From positions 4,501 to 37,347 of the forward strand of contig QBMO01000027.1 in assembly GCA_003242075.1 (NCBI GenBank): a DNA stretch of 32,847 nt, given 5' to 3'. The position numbers were made by a program, and so were the translations under genes. Origin of the DNA: Alphaproteobacteria bacterium (GTDB taxonomy: Bacteria; Pseudomonadota; Alphaproteobacteria; Caulobacterales; Aquidulcibacteraceae). Shown piece after piece: positions 24,260 to 32,042 of the stretch; within the stretch, counting starts at the first letter, position 1, and each line of letters starts with the position of its first letter. The notes beneath the pieces are model-generated. The model saw nothing but the letters and a program-made list of their open reading frames with translations, was not told the DNA's origin and searched no databases.

Positions 24260-24676
24260 ATGCGTCACGGTTCAGGACACAAGAAGCTAAACCGCACGGC
24301 CAGCCACCGTCAGGCGATGTTCGCCAACATGGCCGCTTCGCTGATCAAGCACGAGCAAATCGTGACGACGCTGCCGAAGGCCAAGGCTCTGCGCCCAGTC
24401 GTCGAGCGCTTGGTCACGCTGGCCAAGAAGGGCGATCTCGGCGCCCGCCGCTTGGTGCTCTCGCGCATGCGCGATGAGACGCAAACCAAGAAGCTCTTCG
24501 ACACGCTGGCCCCGCGCTACAGCGCCCGCGCCGGCGGCTACACGCGCGTGCTGAAGGCGGGCTTCCGCCATGGTGACAACGCCCCGCTCGCGGTGATTGA
24601 ATTCGTCGATCGTGACGAAGCTGCGCGTGGCCAAGACAGCGGCCCGCGTCCGGAAGCGATCTACACCGACGATTGA
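24260..24676 (+). CDS. rplQ: 50S ribosomal protein L17
   Basis: A 138-residue L17 near the tunnel exit. [20 protein letters not shown] and [20 protein letters not shown] with [21 protein letters not shown] are unmistakable. The C-terminal 20 residues are an acidic tail beyond the E. coli end. It is the last gene of the supercluster, followed by a strong terminator 30 bases later. Confidence 0.98.
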   Translation: MRHGSGHKKLNRTASHRQAMFANMAASLIKHEQIVTTLPKAKALRPVVERLVTLAKKGDLGARRLVLSRMRDETQTKKLFDTLAPRYSARAGGYTRVLKAGFRHGDNAPLAVIEFVDRDEAARGQDSGPRPEAIYTDD

Positions 24677-24706
24677 TCCTTCGCGCGAATGTCACACGAG
24701 AGAACT

Positions 24707-24737
24707 AAAGCGGCGACATGATGTGTCGCCGCTTTTT
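24707..24737 (+). terminator. intrinsic terminator of rplQ, overlapping the next gene's start
   Basis: AAAGCGGCGACA and TGTCGCCGCTTT form a 12-bp perfect stem with a TGATG loop, followed by two more T. The start codon of the downstream phosphodiesterase gene lies at the stem-loop boundary. Confidence 0.92.
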
Positions 24738-25965
24738 CGTTGCAGCTTTTGCTGCCCTCGCCTTGGCCGCCTGCGCGCATGGCGACGCCATGCAGCCGGC
24801 GCCGCCCGCAGCGACGGGCGAGACGATCACCATTCTGATCTCGCTCGACGGCTTCCGTCCCGATTATCTCGATCGCGGCATCACGCCCGCGCTTTCCGAT
24901 CTCGCCGACAACGGCGTGCGCGCCGCGATGCAGTCGAGCTTTCCGTCGGTGACCTTCCCAAACCACTACACACTCGTCACCGGACTTCATCCTGGCCGCC
25001 ACGGCCTCGTGAACAACCGCATGGAGGATGCCGAGCGCCCAGGCGCGGTGTTCACGCTGCAAGATCGCGCCGTGGCCGCCGATCCGATCTGGTGGGCCGA
25101 CGGCGTGCCGATCTGGGTGACGGCCGAGCGCCAGGGCGTGCGCACCGGCACGATGTTTTGGCCAGGCAGCGAGTACGAACTCCACGGTCAGCGCCCCACA
25201 CGCTGGCGCACCTTCGATCAAGGGCTGCCAGGATTTGCGCGTGTCGACGTGCTGTTGTCGTGGCTCGACTTAGGTGAGGCCGAGCGTCCGCGCTTCTTCA
25301 CGCTCTACTTCGATCTCGTCGATACAGCCGGTCACCGCTACGGCCCCGATGCGCTCGAAACCAACGCCGCCATCGCTGAAGTCGATGCAGCGATTGGGCG
25401 CCTCGTTGCTGGCCTTGATGCACGTGGCTACGCCGGTCGCGTGAATTTCGTCATCGCCGCCGACCACGGCATGGCCGCGCAAGCGCCAGATGCGATCATC
25501 GATCTCGACGCGCGCATCACGCCGCAGCAAGCGCGCGTGATTTGGGACGGCCAGTTCACAGGCATTCAGCCGCTGGCTGGCCAGGAGGCCGCGGTTGAAC
25601 AAGCGCTGCTCGGTCGTAGCGATCGTGGCGAGTGCTGGCGTAAAGCCGACGTGCCCGCGCGCTTCGATTACAGCACCCATCGGCGCATCCCGGCGATCGT
25701 CTGTCTCGCCGACATCGGTTGGCGCTATCGCAGCAGCCAGCTTCAACAATACGCGACGCCAGCGCCAGGCGCGCACGGCTGGGATCCGCAGGCGCCGGAT
25801 ATGGCGGCGGTATTCATTGCGAACGGGCCAGCGTTCAGACGCGGGGCGACGCTGCCGCCATTTGAAAACGTGTCCGTCTATCCGCTGCTCGCGCGCCTAA
25901 TTGGCGTCGAACCCGAAGCTCATCAGGGCGATCTCGCGGACGTTCAGCCGGCGCTCGCCGAGTAG
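24718..25965 (+). CDS. ENPP-type phosphodiesterase/nucleotide pyrophosphatase lipoprotein
   Basis: A 415-residue enzyme of the alkaline-phosphatase superfamily, which cleaves phosphodiester or pyrophosphate bonds with two zinc ions. The N-terminus is a lipoprotein signal (lipobox LAAC, Cys19), so it is membrane-anchored outside the cytoplasm. Metal and catalytic residues are visible: Asp44 in LDGFRPDY, the nucleophile Thr79 in SVTFPNHYT, Asp202 and His206 in DTAGH, Asp249-His250 in ADHGM, and His353 in GAHGWD. Start: ATG 24718 or 24721; both lie in the rplQ terminator hairpin, and no later start keeps the signal peptide. The natural substrate (nucleotides, phospholipid head groups) is not known. 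Confidence 0.92.
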   Translation: MMCRRFFVAAFAALALAACAHGDAMQPAPPAATGETITILISLDGFRPDYLDRGITPALSDLADNGVRAAMQSSFPSVTFPNHYTLVTGLHPGRHGLVNNRMEDAERPGAVFTLQDRAVAADPIWWADGVPIWVTAERQGVRTGTMFWPGSEYELHGQRPTRWRTFDQGLPGFARVDVLLSWLDLGEAERPRFFTLYFDLVDTAGHRYGPDALETNAAIAEVDAAIGRLVAGLDARGYAGRVNFVIAADHGMAAQAPDAIIDLDARITPQQARVIWDGQFTGIQPLAGQEAAVEQALLGRSDRGECWRKADVPARFDYSTHRRIPAIVCLADIGWRYRSSQLQQYATPAPGAHGWDPQAPDMAAVFIANGPAFRRGATLPPFENVSVYPLLARLIGVEPEAHQGDLADVQPALAE

Positions 25966-25992
25966 CAGTTATGCGTCTCGGCGAGACTTGGC

Positions 25993-26298
25993 TTATTGCG
26001 GCGCCGGTGTTTGCGCTTCGCCTTCGGTGATCGGCACGCGCACGGTGCTGCAGCGGCGCCGCGGCATGCGCTCACCGGTCGCCACGTCCAAACGCACGCA
26101 CACGCGCTCTTCACGATATTGCGTTTCCGCCGGCGCATCCGCGGCAGTCGGTGCTGGCGTGGTGACGGCAGGGGCCTCAGCGGGTTGCTCCGTGGTTTCG
26201 CCTGCAGGCTGTTCGGCGACTGCGCCCGGTTCCGGCGAAGCCGGTGCGGGTGGGCCCGCGACGGCCTGCAGCAGCGCAACCACAATCAAATCGATCAT
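25993..26298 (-). CDS. Pro/Ala-rich secreted protein, unknown function
   Basis: A 101-residue protein, unrecognised. It begins with a short hydrophobic segment (MIDLIVVALLQAVAG), likely a signal peptide, then about 45 residues of Pro/Ala/Glu/Thr-rich linker. The C-terminal part, REERVCVRLDVATGERMPRR followed by RCSTVRVPI, has two Cys that could form a disulfide. The compact end after a disordered linker suggests a small periplasmic module. It is convergent with the phosphodiesterase gene (27 bp apart). Confidence 0.6.
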   Translation of the reverse strand: MIDLIVVALLQAVAGPPAPASPEPGAVAEQPAGETTEQPAEAPAVTTPAPTAADAPAETQYREERVCVRLDVATGERMPRRRCSTVRVPITEGEAQTPAPQ

Positions 26299-26338
26299 TC
26301 AAAAGTCCCCAGAGAAGGCCCTCACACAACCATAGAAT

Positions 26339-26394
26339 GCCAGCACGTAGCGCTGGCTACAAGCTTGACTAATACTTATCAATAAATGAAACTA
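26339..26394 (+). promoter_or_regulatory. probable control region of the VOC-ArsR-SRPBCC operon
   Basis: GCCAGC (26339-26344) and GCTGGC (26352-26357) form an inverted repeat. TTGACT at 26365-26370 is a -35 candidate. The following AT-rich stretch (26371-26394) contains an imperfect palindrome of the type ATAcTT...AAacTAT, unusual in this GC-rich window and of the kind ArsR proteins bind. The -10 is unclear. Confidence 0.4.
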
Positions 26395-26419
26395 TTGGCG
26401 ATTGAAGGAAGGAAACCGC

Positions 26420-26893
26420 ATGTCCGATCTTTATCGCCCGAAGGGGCTCTCAAGCGCCGTGTGTTACGTCGATCCGAAAACTGCATTCCGCTGGCTCGAA
26501 AATGCCTTCGGATTCGAGCCGCTGATGGTCATCCTCGATGAGAACGACAACATCGCCCATTCGGAAATGCGGTACGGCGATAGCGTTGTGATGGTTGGCA
26601 ATGAGTGGAGCGCCGATCACAAGAGCCCGAAATCCATCGCCGGTAAGAACACGCAAACCGTGCACGTCCAACTCGCGCGCGGCGAAGACATCGACGCCCA
26701 TTGTGAAAAGGCCCTACAAGCCGGCGCTGAAATCTTGCAGGCGCCGGATACCCAATTCTACGGCGACCGCACCTATCGCGCCCGCGATCCCGAAGGCCAC
26801 ATCTGGACCTTCGCCGTGACCGTCCAGGAAATGACGCCGGCCGAATGGGACAAGGCCGCGGGTGGTGGCATGCGCACGCAAACCAACCTATGA
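26420..26893 (+). CDS. VOC (glyoxalase/bleomycin resistance-like) family protein
   Basis: A 157-residue protein with two beta-alpha-beta3 modules. AFRWLENAFGFEP and SEMRYGDSVVMVGNEW form the first, and YGDRTYRARDPEGHIWTFA the second. The family includes dioxygenases, isomerases and antibiotic-binding proteins; the exact reaction cannot be told. ATG 26420 is preceded by GAAGGAAGG; an in-frame TTG at 26402 is rejected. It is the first gene of a three-gene operon whose members overlap by four bases. Confidence 0.88.
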   Translation: MSDLYRPKGLSSAVCYVDPKTAFRWLENAFGFEPLMVILDENDNIAHSEMRYGDSVVMVGNEWSADHKSPKSIAGKNTQTVHVQLARGEDIDAHCEKALQAGAEILQAPDTQFYGDRTYRARDPEGHIWTFAVTVQEMTPAEWDKAAGGGMRTQTNL

Positions 26894-27225
26894 GCGCAAA
26901 GCCCAACATTGACGCGACGTTGGCGGCGTTGGCCGATCCACAGCGCCGCCGCGTCGTAGAATTGCTCGGCCATAAGCCGCGTCGCGCGGGCGAGTTGGCG
27001 GACGCCCTCGGCTTGCCCGCGCCAGCGATGAGCCGCCACTTGCGCACACTGAAGCAAAGCGGTCTCGTTGAGGAGACGCACCCTGAGTACGATGCGCGCG
27101 TGCGCATTTACGCTCTGAAGGATGGCGCCATGGCGGACTTGAAACACTGGCTGGCGGAAACCGAGAGACACTGGAGCGTCCAACTCGCCGCCTTCAAGGC
27201 GCACGTGGAGAAGAAGCGTAAGTGA
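26890..27225 (+). CDS. ArsR-family transcriptional regulator
   Basis: A 111-residue winged-helix repressor. LAALADPQRRRVVELLGHKP begins it, LADALGLPAPAMSRHLRTLK is the recognition helix, and SGLVEE with VRIYALKDGAMADLKHWL follows. No metal-binding Cys cluster is seen, as is usual for ArsR members paired with SRPBCC/AHSA1 proteins. The ATGA overlap with the VOC gene fixes the start. It probably represses its own operon. Confidence 0.93.
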   Translation: MSAKPNIDATLAALADPQRRRVVELLGHKPRRAGELADALGLPAPAMSRHLRTLKQSGLVEETHPEYDARVRIYALKDGAMADLKHWLAETERHWSVQLAAFKAHVEKKRK

Positions 27226-27680
27226 GCGCCGTTATCGTCGCGCTGCGCGTGAAGGCGTCGCCGGAAGAAGCGTTCGACGTCTTCACGCAAGAGATCGCCG
27301 CTTGGTGGCGGCCGAACGGCCTGTTTCAGATCACGCCACGCGGTGACGGCGTACTCAGTTTCGAAGGCCGCGAGCGGCTGATCACGACGCTCGCCTCCGG
27401 CAAAGTGTTTGAGATCGGCAAGGTGACGGCGTGGGAGCCGGGCGTCCGGGTCGCCTTCACCTGGCGCCAAGCCACGTTCACGCCAGAACAGGTCACGCAC
27501 GTCGAGGTTCGATTCGAGCCCGTCGGCGAGGAAACGCGGGTGACCGTCGAACATCGCGGCTGGGATACGGTCCCACAGGAGCATGTCGCCCGCCACGGCT
27601 TCCCGCTCGCGGCCTTCCAGATGCGCCAGGGCGAGCATTGGCGCGCGCTCCTGGCCGCGCTGGCGGCGCAGTTCGTCTGA
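27222..27680 (+). CDS. SRPBCC (AHSA1-like) domain protein
   Basis: A 152-residue START-like fold protein with a hydrophobic ligand cavity. VKASPEEAFDVFTQEIAAWW opens it; VTAWEPGVRVAFTWR and VEVRFEPVGEETRVTVEHRGW are typical of AHSA1/CalC-type proteins, and a long C-terminal helix ends it. The GTG start at 27222 overlaps the arsR stop. ArsR-SRPBCC pairs are widespread; the ligand is unknown. Confidence 0.9.
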   Translation: MSAVIVALRVKASPEEAFDVFTQEIAAWWRPNGLFQITPRGDGVLSFEGRERLITTLASGKVFEIGKVTAWEPGVRVAFTWRQATFTPEQVTHVEVRFEPVGEETRVTVEHRGWDTVPQEHVARHGFPLAAFQMRQGEHWRALLAALAAQFV

Positions 27681-27682
27681 TA

Positions 27683-27706
27683 GCGGCGGCCGATCAAGCC
27701 CGCCGC
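27683..27706 (+). terminator. candidate hairpin after the SRPBCC gene
   Basis: GCGGCGG (27683-27689) pairs with CCGCCGC (27700-27706) across a 10-base loop. It has no proper T tract, so termination, if any, may be weak or factor-dependent. Confidence 0.35.
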
Positions 27707-27765
27707 CATGTTTCGGTCATTTCGGGCGGCATGATCCGCCGCTTCGGTTTCGAAGGCAGTTCCTC

Positions 27766-29223
27766 ATGAAGATCACCCGCGCGGGCCTGTTGAAGGCTTC
27801 TCCGTTCGTCGCGCTTGTGGCGGGTTTCGCCGGCGGCGCCATCGCCATTTCTCCGCTCGCGCAGGACGCGCCGCGCCAGCCTGCGAGCGGCGAACCCTAT
27901 CTGCAATTGGTTCAGGCCGAACCGCTCGTGCGCGCGGCGCCGACCGACCGCGGCCAAGTGCAGCTCTCCTTCGCACCCGTGGCCGCGCGTGCGGGGCCAG
28001 CGGTGGTAAACGTTTACGCGCAGCGCGTCGTGCAAGGGCGCGGCATTTCGCGTGACCCATTCTTCGGCCGCTTCGGCGCGCCGCGCACCGAACAATCGCT
28101 CGGCTCCGGCGTCATCGTCCGCGCCGACGGCATTATCGTCACCAACAACCACGTGGTCGAAGGCGCGCAGTCGCTGAAGGTGGTGATGTCGGACCGGCGC
28201 GAGTTCGATGCTGAACTGCTTTTGGCCGATGCACGCGTCGATCTCGCCGTTCTCCGCATCGATCCAGGCAGCGAGCGCTTACCAACACTTGCCTTCGCCA
28301 ACACGGCCGATGCGCAAGTCGGCGATCTCGTGCTCGCCATCGGCAACCCGTTCGGCCTGCAGCAAACGGTGACGAGCGGCATCATTTCCGCACTCGCTCG
28401 CACTGAAGTCGGCGTGAGCGATTACGCTTTCTTCATCCAGACCGACGCGGCCATCAATCGCGGCAATTCCGGCGGTGCGCTCGTTGACATGAACGGCGCG
28501 CTCGTCGGCGTGAATACGGCGATCTTTTCCGAGAGCGGCGGCTCGAACGGCATCGGCTTTGCCATCCCCTCCGAGATGGTGCGTCGCGTAGTCGAATCCG
28601 CCGTCTCCGGCGGCGACACCGTGATCCGTCCATGGCTCGGCGCGCGACTGCAGAGCGTGACGCAAGATCTGGCGCGCTCGCTCGGCCTAACGCGCCCCGA
28701 AGGCGTGCTTGTCACCGATCTTTATCCACGATCGGCAGGTGAGCGCGCTGGCTTGCGCAATGGCGACGTTATCCTGTCTGTCGCTGGCGTGGAAGTGCGT
28801 GACGAAGGCGCGGTGCGCTACCAGTTCGCAACGCAGCGCCCAGGTACGCGCGTGCCGCTCCTCATTTTGCGAGAGGGCCGGCAAACCACGCTCACAGCAA
28901 CGGCCGAAGCGCCGCCGGGCGGCGCGCCGGAAGCGCGCCAACTCACCGGCCGCCACCCGCTCGGCGGCGCCACGGTTGTGACGCTGACGCCCGCGACGGC
29001 CGAAGCCTCAGGCCTCGATCCTTTCAAGCACGGCGTCTTCATCCAGACGCTCGATCGCCGTGGCGTCGCCGCCCGCATCGGCTTCCGCCCTGGCGACATC
29101 ATCGACGAAGTGAACGGCGCCCCAGTCCGAGACGCCGCGCAGCTCGATGGCGTGATGGCGCAATCGCAAAGCTGGGTCATTGCCGTCGAGCGCAACGGTC
29201 AGCGCCGCGAGATACGGTTCTAG
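27766..29223 (+). CDS. periplasmic HtrA/DegP-type serine protease, two PDZ domains
   Basis: A 485-residue envelope protease. The N-terminus has a hydrophobic segment (residues 8-29) serving as signal peptide or anchor. The protease domain carries the triad His129 (TNNHVVEG), Asp159 (ARVDLAVLRI) and Ser235 (NRGNSGGAL). Two PDZ domains follow: PRSAGERAGLRNGDVILSVAG in the first and GVAARIGFRPGDIIDEVNGAP in the second. The family degrades misfolded envelope proteins as cage-like oligomers. ATG 27766 is chosen because upstream in-frame sequence is Ser/Arg-rich shadow. rarA starts 46 bp downstream. A paralogue-like protease without PDZ lies at 424-1431. Confidence 0.94.
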   Translation: MKITRAGLLKASPFVALVAGFAGGAIAISPLAQDAPRQPASGEPYLQLVQAEPLVRAAPTDRGQVQLSFAPVAARAGPAVVNVYAQRVVQGRGISRDPFFGRFGAPRTEQSLGSGVIVRADGIIVTNNHVVEGAQSLKVVMSDRREFDAELLLADARVDLAVLRIDPGSERLPTLAFANTADAQVGDLVLAIGNPFGLQQTVTSGIISALARTEVGVSDYAFFIQTDAAINRGNSGGALVDMNGALVGVNTAIFSESGGSNGIGFAIPSEMVRRVVESAVSGGDTVIRPWLGARLQSVTQDLARSLGLTRPEGVLVTDLYPRSAGERAGLRNGDVILSVAGVEVRDEGAVRYQFATQRPGTRVPLLILREGRQTTLTATAEAPPGGAPEARQLTGRHPLGGATVVTLTPATAEASGLDPFKHGVFIQTLDRRGVAARIGFRPGDIIDEVNGAPVRDAAQLDGVMAQSQSWVIAVERNGQRREIRF

Positions 29224-29269
29224 GCTCACACCCATCGTTTTCAGGCGCCGGAGCGCGTATCTAGAAGCG

Positions 29270-30571
29270 ATGAGTGATTTGTTCGAAGCCGCCGGCATGG
29301 ACCAGGGTGCGCCTACGCCTCTGGCCGAGCGCCTGCGGCCGCGCAAGCTCGATGAGGTGGTTGGCCAGGATCACCTACTGAAAGCTGACGGCCCGATCGG
29401 CCGCATGGTGGCGCAGAAGCGGCTCAGCTCGATGGTGCTCTGGGGCCCGCCTGGCGTCGGCAAGACCACCATCGCGCGCCTGCTGGCTGAAGAAACTGGA
29501 CACGAGTTTCAGCAGATCAGCGCTGTGTTCTCAGGCGTTGCCGATCTGAAGAAGGCCTTCGAGACAGCGAAGGGCCGGCGCGCCAGCGGCAAGGCGACGC
29601 TTCTGTTCGTGGACGAAATCCATCGCTTTAATCGCGCGCAGCAAGACGGCTTCCTTCCTTATGTCGAACAGGGCGTGGTGACACTGGTCGGCGCCACCAC
29701 CGAGAATCCAAGCTTCGAGATCAACGCGGCCCTTCTCTCGCGTGCGCAGGTGTTCGTACTGAAGCGCTTAGATGAGCCGGCGCTTGAGCAATTGCTCGCA
29801 CGCGCCGAAGCGCTGTTGGGCAAGAGCTTACCGCTGACAGACGACGCGCGAATCGCGCTGACCAATCTCGCCGATGGCGACGGGCGCTATCTGCTGACGC
29901 TGACCGAAGAATTGTTTGCGCTTGCCCCCGGCATGCCGCTCGATCCCAAAGCACTGGGCGAACTCTTGCAGAAGCGCGCGCCCGCTTACGACAAAGACCG
30001 TGAAGAGCACTACAATCTGATCTCGGCGCTGCATAAAAGCATTCGCGGCTCCGATCCCGATGCGGCGCTCTACTGGCTCGCGCGCATGGTGACGGGCGGC
30101 GAAGACTTGCTCTTCATCGCACGCCGTCTCGTGCGCGCGGCGGCGGAGGACGTGGGCCTCGCCGATCCCACTGCGCTGCTGATCTGCAACGCCGCCAAGG
30201 ATGCGGTGCACTTCATCGGGCCGCCCGAAGCGGAGCTGCACTTGGCGCAAGCCGTAATCCACCTCGCCACCGCGCCAAAATCCAACGCCGCCTACACAGC
30301 CTGGAAGCAAGCCAAACAGGCAGCCCAAGAAACCGGCACGCTCGGCCCGCCCATGCACATCCGCAATGCGCCGACAAAGCTGATGAAGGATCTGGGTTAC
30401 GGCAGCGGCTACGCTTACGACCACGACGCCGAAGGCGGCTTCTCGGGGCAAAACTACTTTCCTGACGAAATGCCCCGCCGCCAATTTTACGCCCCCGAAG
30501 GCCGCGGCCGCGAAGGCGCGATTAAGGAGCGGTTGGAGCATTGGGCGAAGTTGCGGGCGGAAAAGGGTTAG
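29270..30571 (+). CDS. rarA: replication-associated recombination protein A (AAA+ ATPase)
   Basis: A 433-residue RarA/MgsA, related to clamp loaders, which acts at stalled replication forks. LAERLRPRKLDEVVGQDHLL opens the AAA+ domain. Walker A GPPGVGKTT is at 59-67 and Walker B LLFVDEIHRF at 111-120, then ATTENPSFEINAALLSRAQVF (sensor 1). The C-terminal region has YDKDREEHYNLISALHKSIRGSD-like sequence and the GYGSGYAYDHDAEGG tail of the family. ATG 29270 is used. The last bases overlap possible upstream starts of the next gene. Confidence 0.96.
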   Translation: MSDLFEAAGMDQGAPTPLAERLRPRKLDEVVGQDHLLKADGPIGRMVAQKRLSSMVLWGPPGVGKTTIARLLAEETGHEFQQISAVFSGVADLKKAFETAKGRRASGKATLLFVDEIHRFNRAQQDGFLPYVEQGVVTLVGATTENPSFEINAALLSRAQVFVLKRLDEPALEQLLARAEALLGKSLPLTDDARIALTNLADGDGRYLLTLTEELFALAPGMPLDPKALGELLQKRAPAYDKDREEHYNLISALHKSIRGSDPDAALYWLARMVTGGEDLLFIARRLVRAAAEDVGLADPTALLICNAAKDAVHFIGPPEAELHLAQAVIHLATAPKSNAAYTAWKQAKQAAQETGTLGPPMHIRNAPTKLMKDLGYGSGYAYDHDAEGGFSGQNYFPDEMPRRQFYAPEGRGREGAIKERLEHWAKLRAEKG

Positions 30572-30576
30572 CGACT

Positions 30577-31299
30577 TTGTTTGATAGATTTCAAAATTTC
30601 GAAAGCCTGAGAGCGGAGGAAGAACGCGTCCGCGGACTGTCATTGGCGTTGATTGGCAGCGAACCCTCTTTGGTGCTGCACCTACGGATGATCGAGGCGG
30701 CAATGACCATCATCGACGTGTTTCGGCAGCAGCCTGTCGCGGACGTGGATGACGAAGCCATCAAGCTGCTTTCCCTTCGCATGTTCAACATGCTGGCGAG
30801 TGCACAAGCCCTCGCGTTGTGTGGGTACGCTCAAAACGCTGCAATATTGGGCCGTGATCTTCTTGAGACAGTATTCTTGATCGACCTCTTCAAACGAGAC
30901 CCTAGCGCGATCAAGAGATGGCGCGAGGCGAAGACTTCAGCCCAAAAAGCAGAGTTCAAACCGGTCGCCGTTCGCACGGTGTTGGATCAATTGGACGGCT
31001 TTACCGAAGGAAAGAGGGCGAAGCTCTACAAGGAGTTTTGCGAGTTGGCTTCGCACCCCACTCCACGTGCCGCGCAAATGCTTCGTGCGGGTAATGGGCT
31101 TGCTCACGGGGGTCCGTTTCACAATGCGAATGGCCTTCGAGCTGTTGTTTCGGAGCTTGGGCGGCTAGCGCTACAGGTGGGCCTGCACGTCGCCGGATTT
31201 CATAAGCTGGACGAGAAGTCGGCGGACGCCGTCATCCATTTCGGAGAGACTAGGCTGGCGTGGTTGAGCGAGTTTTATCCCGGCGCGGTACAGACGTGA
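30577..31299 (+). CDS. uncharacterised helical protein (DUF5677-like pattern)
   Basis: A 240-residue mostly helical protein. Its interior has ALCGYAQNAAILGRDLLETV and YKEFCELASHPTPRAAQ, an R-x3-E helix followed by a short SHPTP/HGG segment. This resembles the DUF5677 type of helical proteins, but I cannot confirm it. The start is uncertain: TTG 30577 has GGAAAAGGG ten bases upstream and lies just after the rarA stop; TTG 30541 would overlap rarA. Base and codon use is visibly less GC-rich than rarA and the sirtuin gene, so it may be a later arrival. Its TGA overlaps the next gene's GTG. Confidence 0.7.
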   Translation: MFDRFQNFESLRAEEERVRGLSLALIGSEPSLVLHLRMIEAAMTIIDVFRQQPVADVDDEAIKLLSLRMFNMLASAQALALCGYAQNAAILGRDLLETVFLIDLFKRDPSAIKRWREAKTSAQKAEFKPVAVRTVLDQLDGFTEGKRAKLYKEFCELASHPTPRAAQMLRAGNGLAHGGPFHNANGLRAVVSELGRLALQVGLHVAGFHKLDEKSADAVIHFGETRLAWLSEFYPGAVQT

Positions 31300-32042
31300 G
31301 TGACGCCGTGGCTCTCGCGCGCCATCTCGACGCCGCGCAGCGTGTCGTCGTCTTCACCGGCGCGGGCATCTCCACCGAAAGTGGCATCCCGGACTTCCGC
31401 AGCCCGGGCGGCGTGTGGAGCAAGATGAAGCCGATCATGTTTCAGGATTTCGTCGCTTCACCCGGCGTGCGGCGCGAGGCGTGGACGCGTGTCTTCAACA
31501 AAACGGCGGGCTGGACGGGCGCGAAACCAAACGCCGGGCACAGCGCCGTGGCCGCATTGGCCATCGCCGGCAAAGTCAGCGCCATCATCACGCAGAACGT
31601 CGATAATCTGCACCAAGATTCCGGCGCTCCGCTCGACAAGGTGATCGAACTCCATGGCAACGCAACTTACGCCAAATGCCTTGATTGCAGCCAACGTCAC
31701 GAACTCGATGATTTGCAACTGCCGTACGAACGCGGTGAGGAGATTGTCTGCACGTATTGCGCGGGTCTGCTGAAAACCGCGACCATCTCGTTCGGCCAAT
31801 CCATGCCGGAAGCCGAGATGATGCGCGCCACAGAGGAGTCGCGCGCCTGCGATCTCTTCCTCGTGCTCGGCTCATCGCTTGTCGTCTTCCCTGCGGCTGG
31901 TCTGCCGATCGAAGCTAAGCGCCATGGCGCCAAGCTGATCATCGTCAATCGCGAGCCAACCGATCTCGACGACTATGCCGATCTCGTCCTCAACGAAGAA
32001 ATTGGTCCGCTGCTCACCGAAACGCTGACGCTGCTCAAATGA
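31296..32042 (+). CDS. NAD-dependent protein deacylase, sirtuin family
   Basis: A 248-residue Sir2 enzyme that removes acyl groups from lysines, using NAD. GAGISTESGIPDFRSPGGVW (residues 22-41) and TQNVDNLHQDSG (99-110) form the NAD site, His120 is the catalytic base, and Cys128, Cys131, Cys152 and Cys155 form the structural zinc site. The GTG at 31296 overlaps the upstream stop (GTGA); an in-frame ATG-like upstream start at 31260 lies within the previous gene and is rejected. It is cotranscribed with the RluA-type gene via an ATGA overlap. Confidence 0.93.
   Translation: MSDAVALARHLDAAQRVVVFTGAGISTESGIPDFRSPGGVWSKMKPIMFQDFVASPGVRREAWTRVFNKTAGWTGAKPNAGHSAVAALAIAGKVSAIITQNVDNLHQDSGAPLDKVIELHGNATYAKCLDCSQRHELDDLQLPYERGEEIVCTYCAGLLKTATISFGQSMPEAEMMRATEESRACDLFLVLGSSLVVFPAAGLPIEAKRHGAKLIIVNREPTDLDDYADLVLNEEIGPLLTETLTLLK

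Noticed and set aside
22135-24261. A 708-codon minus-strand open frame across rpsM, rpsK and rpoA
   Set aside because: It is antisense to three clearly conserved genes, has His/Arg/Asp-rich shadow composition and matches no family. High GC content and strong codon bias produce such frames.
22252-24737. Loss of rpsD (S4) and rpmJ (L36) from the alpha/spc region as a striking absence
   Set aside because: In alphaproteobacteria rpsD and rpmJ are normally elsewhere in the genome, so this is ordinary for the group.
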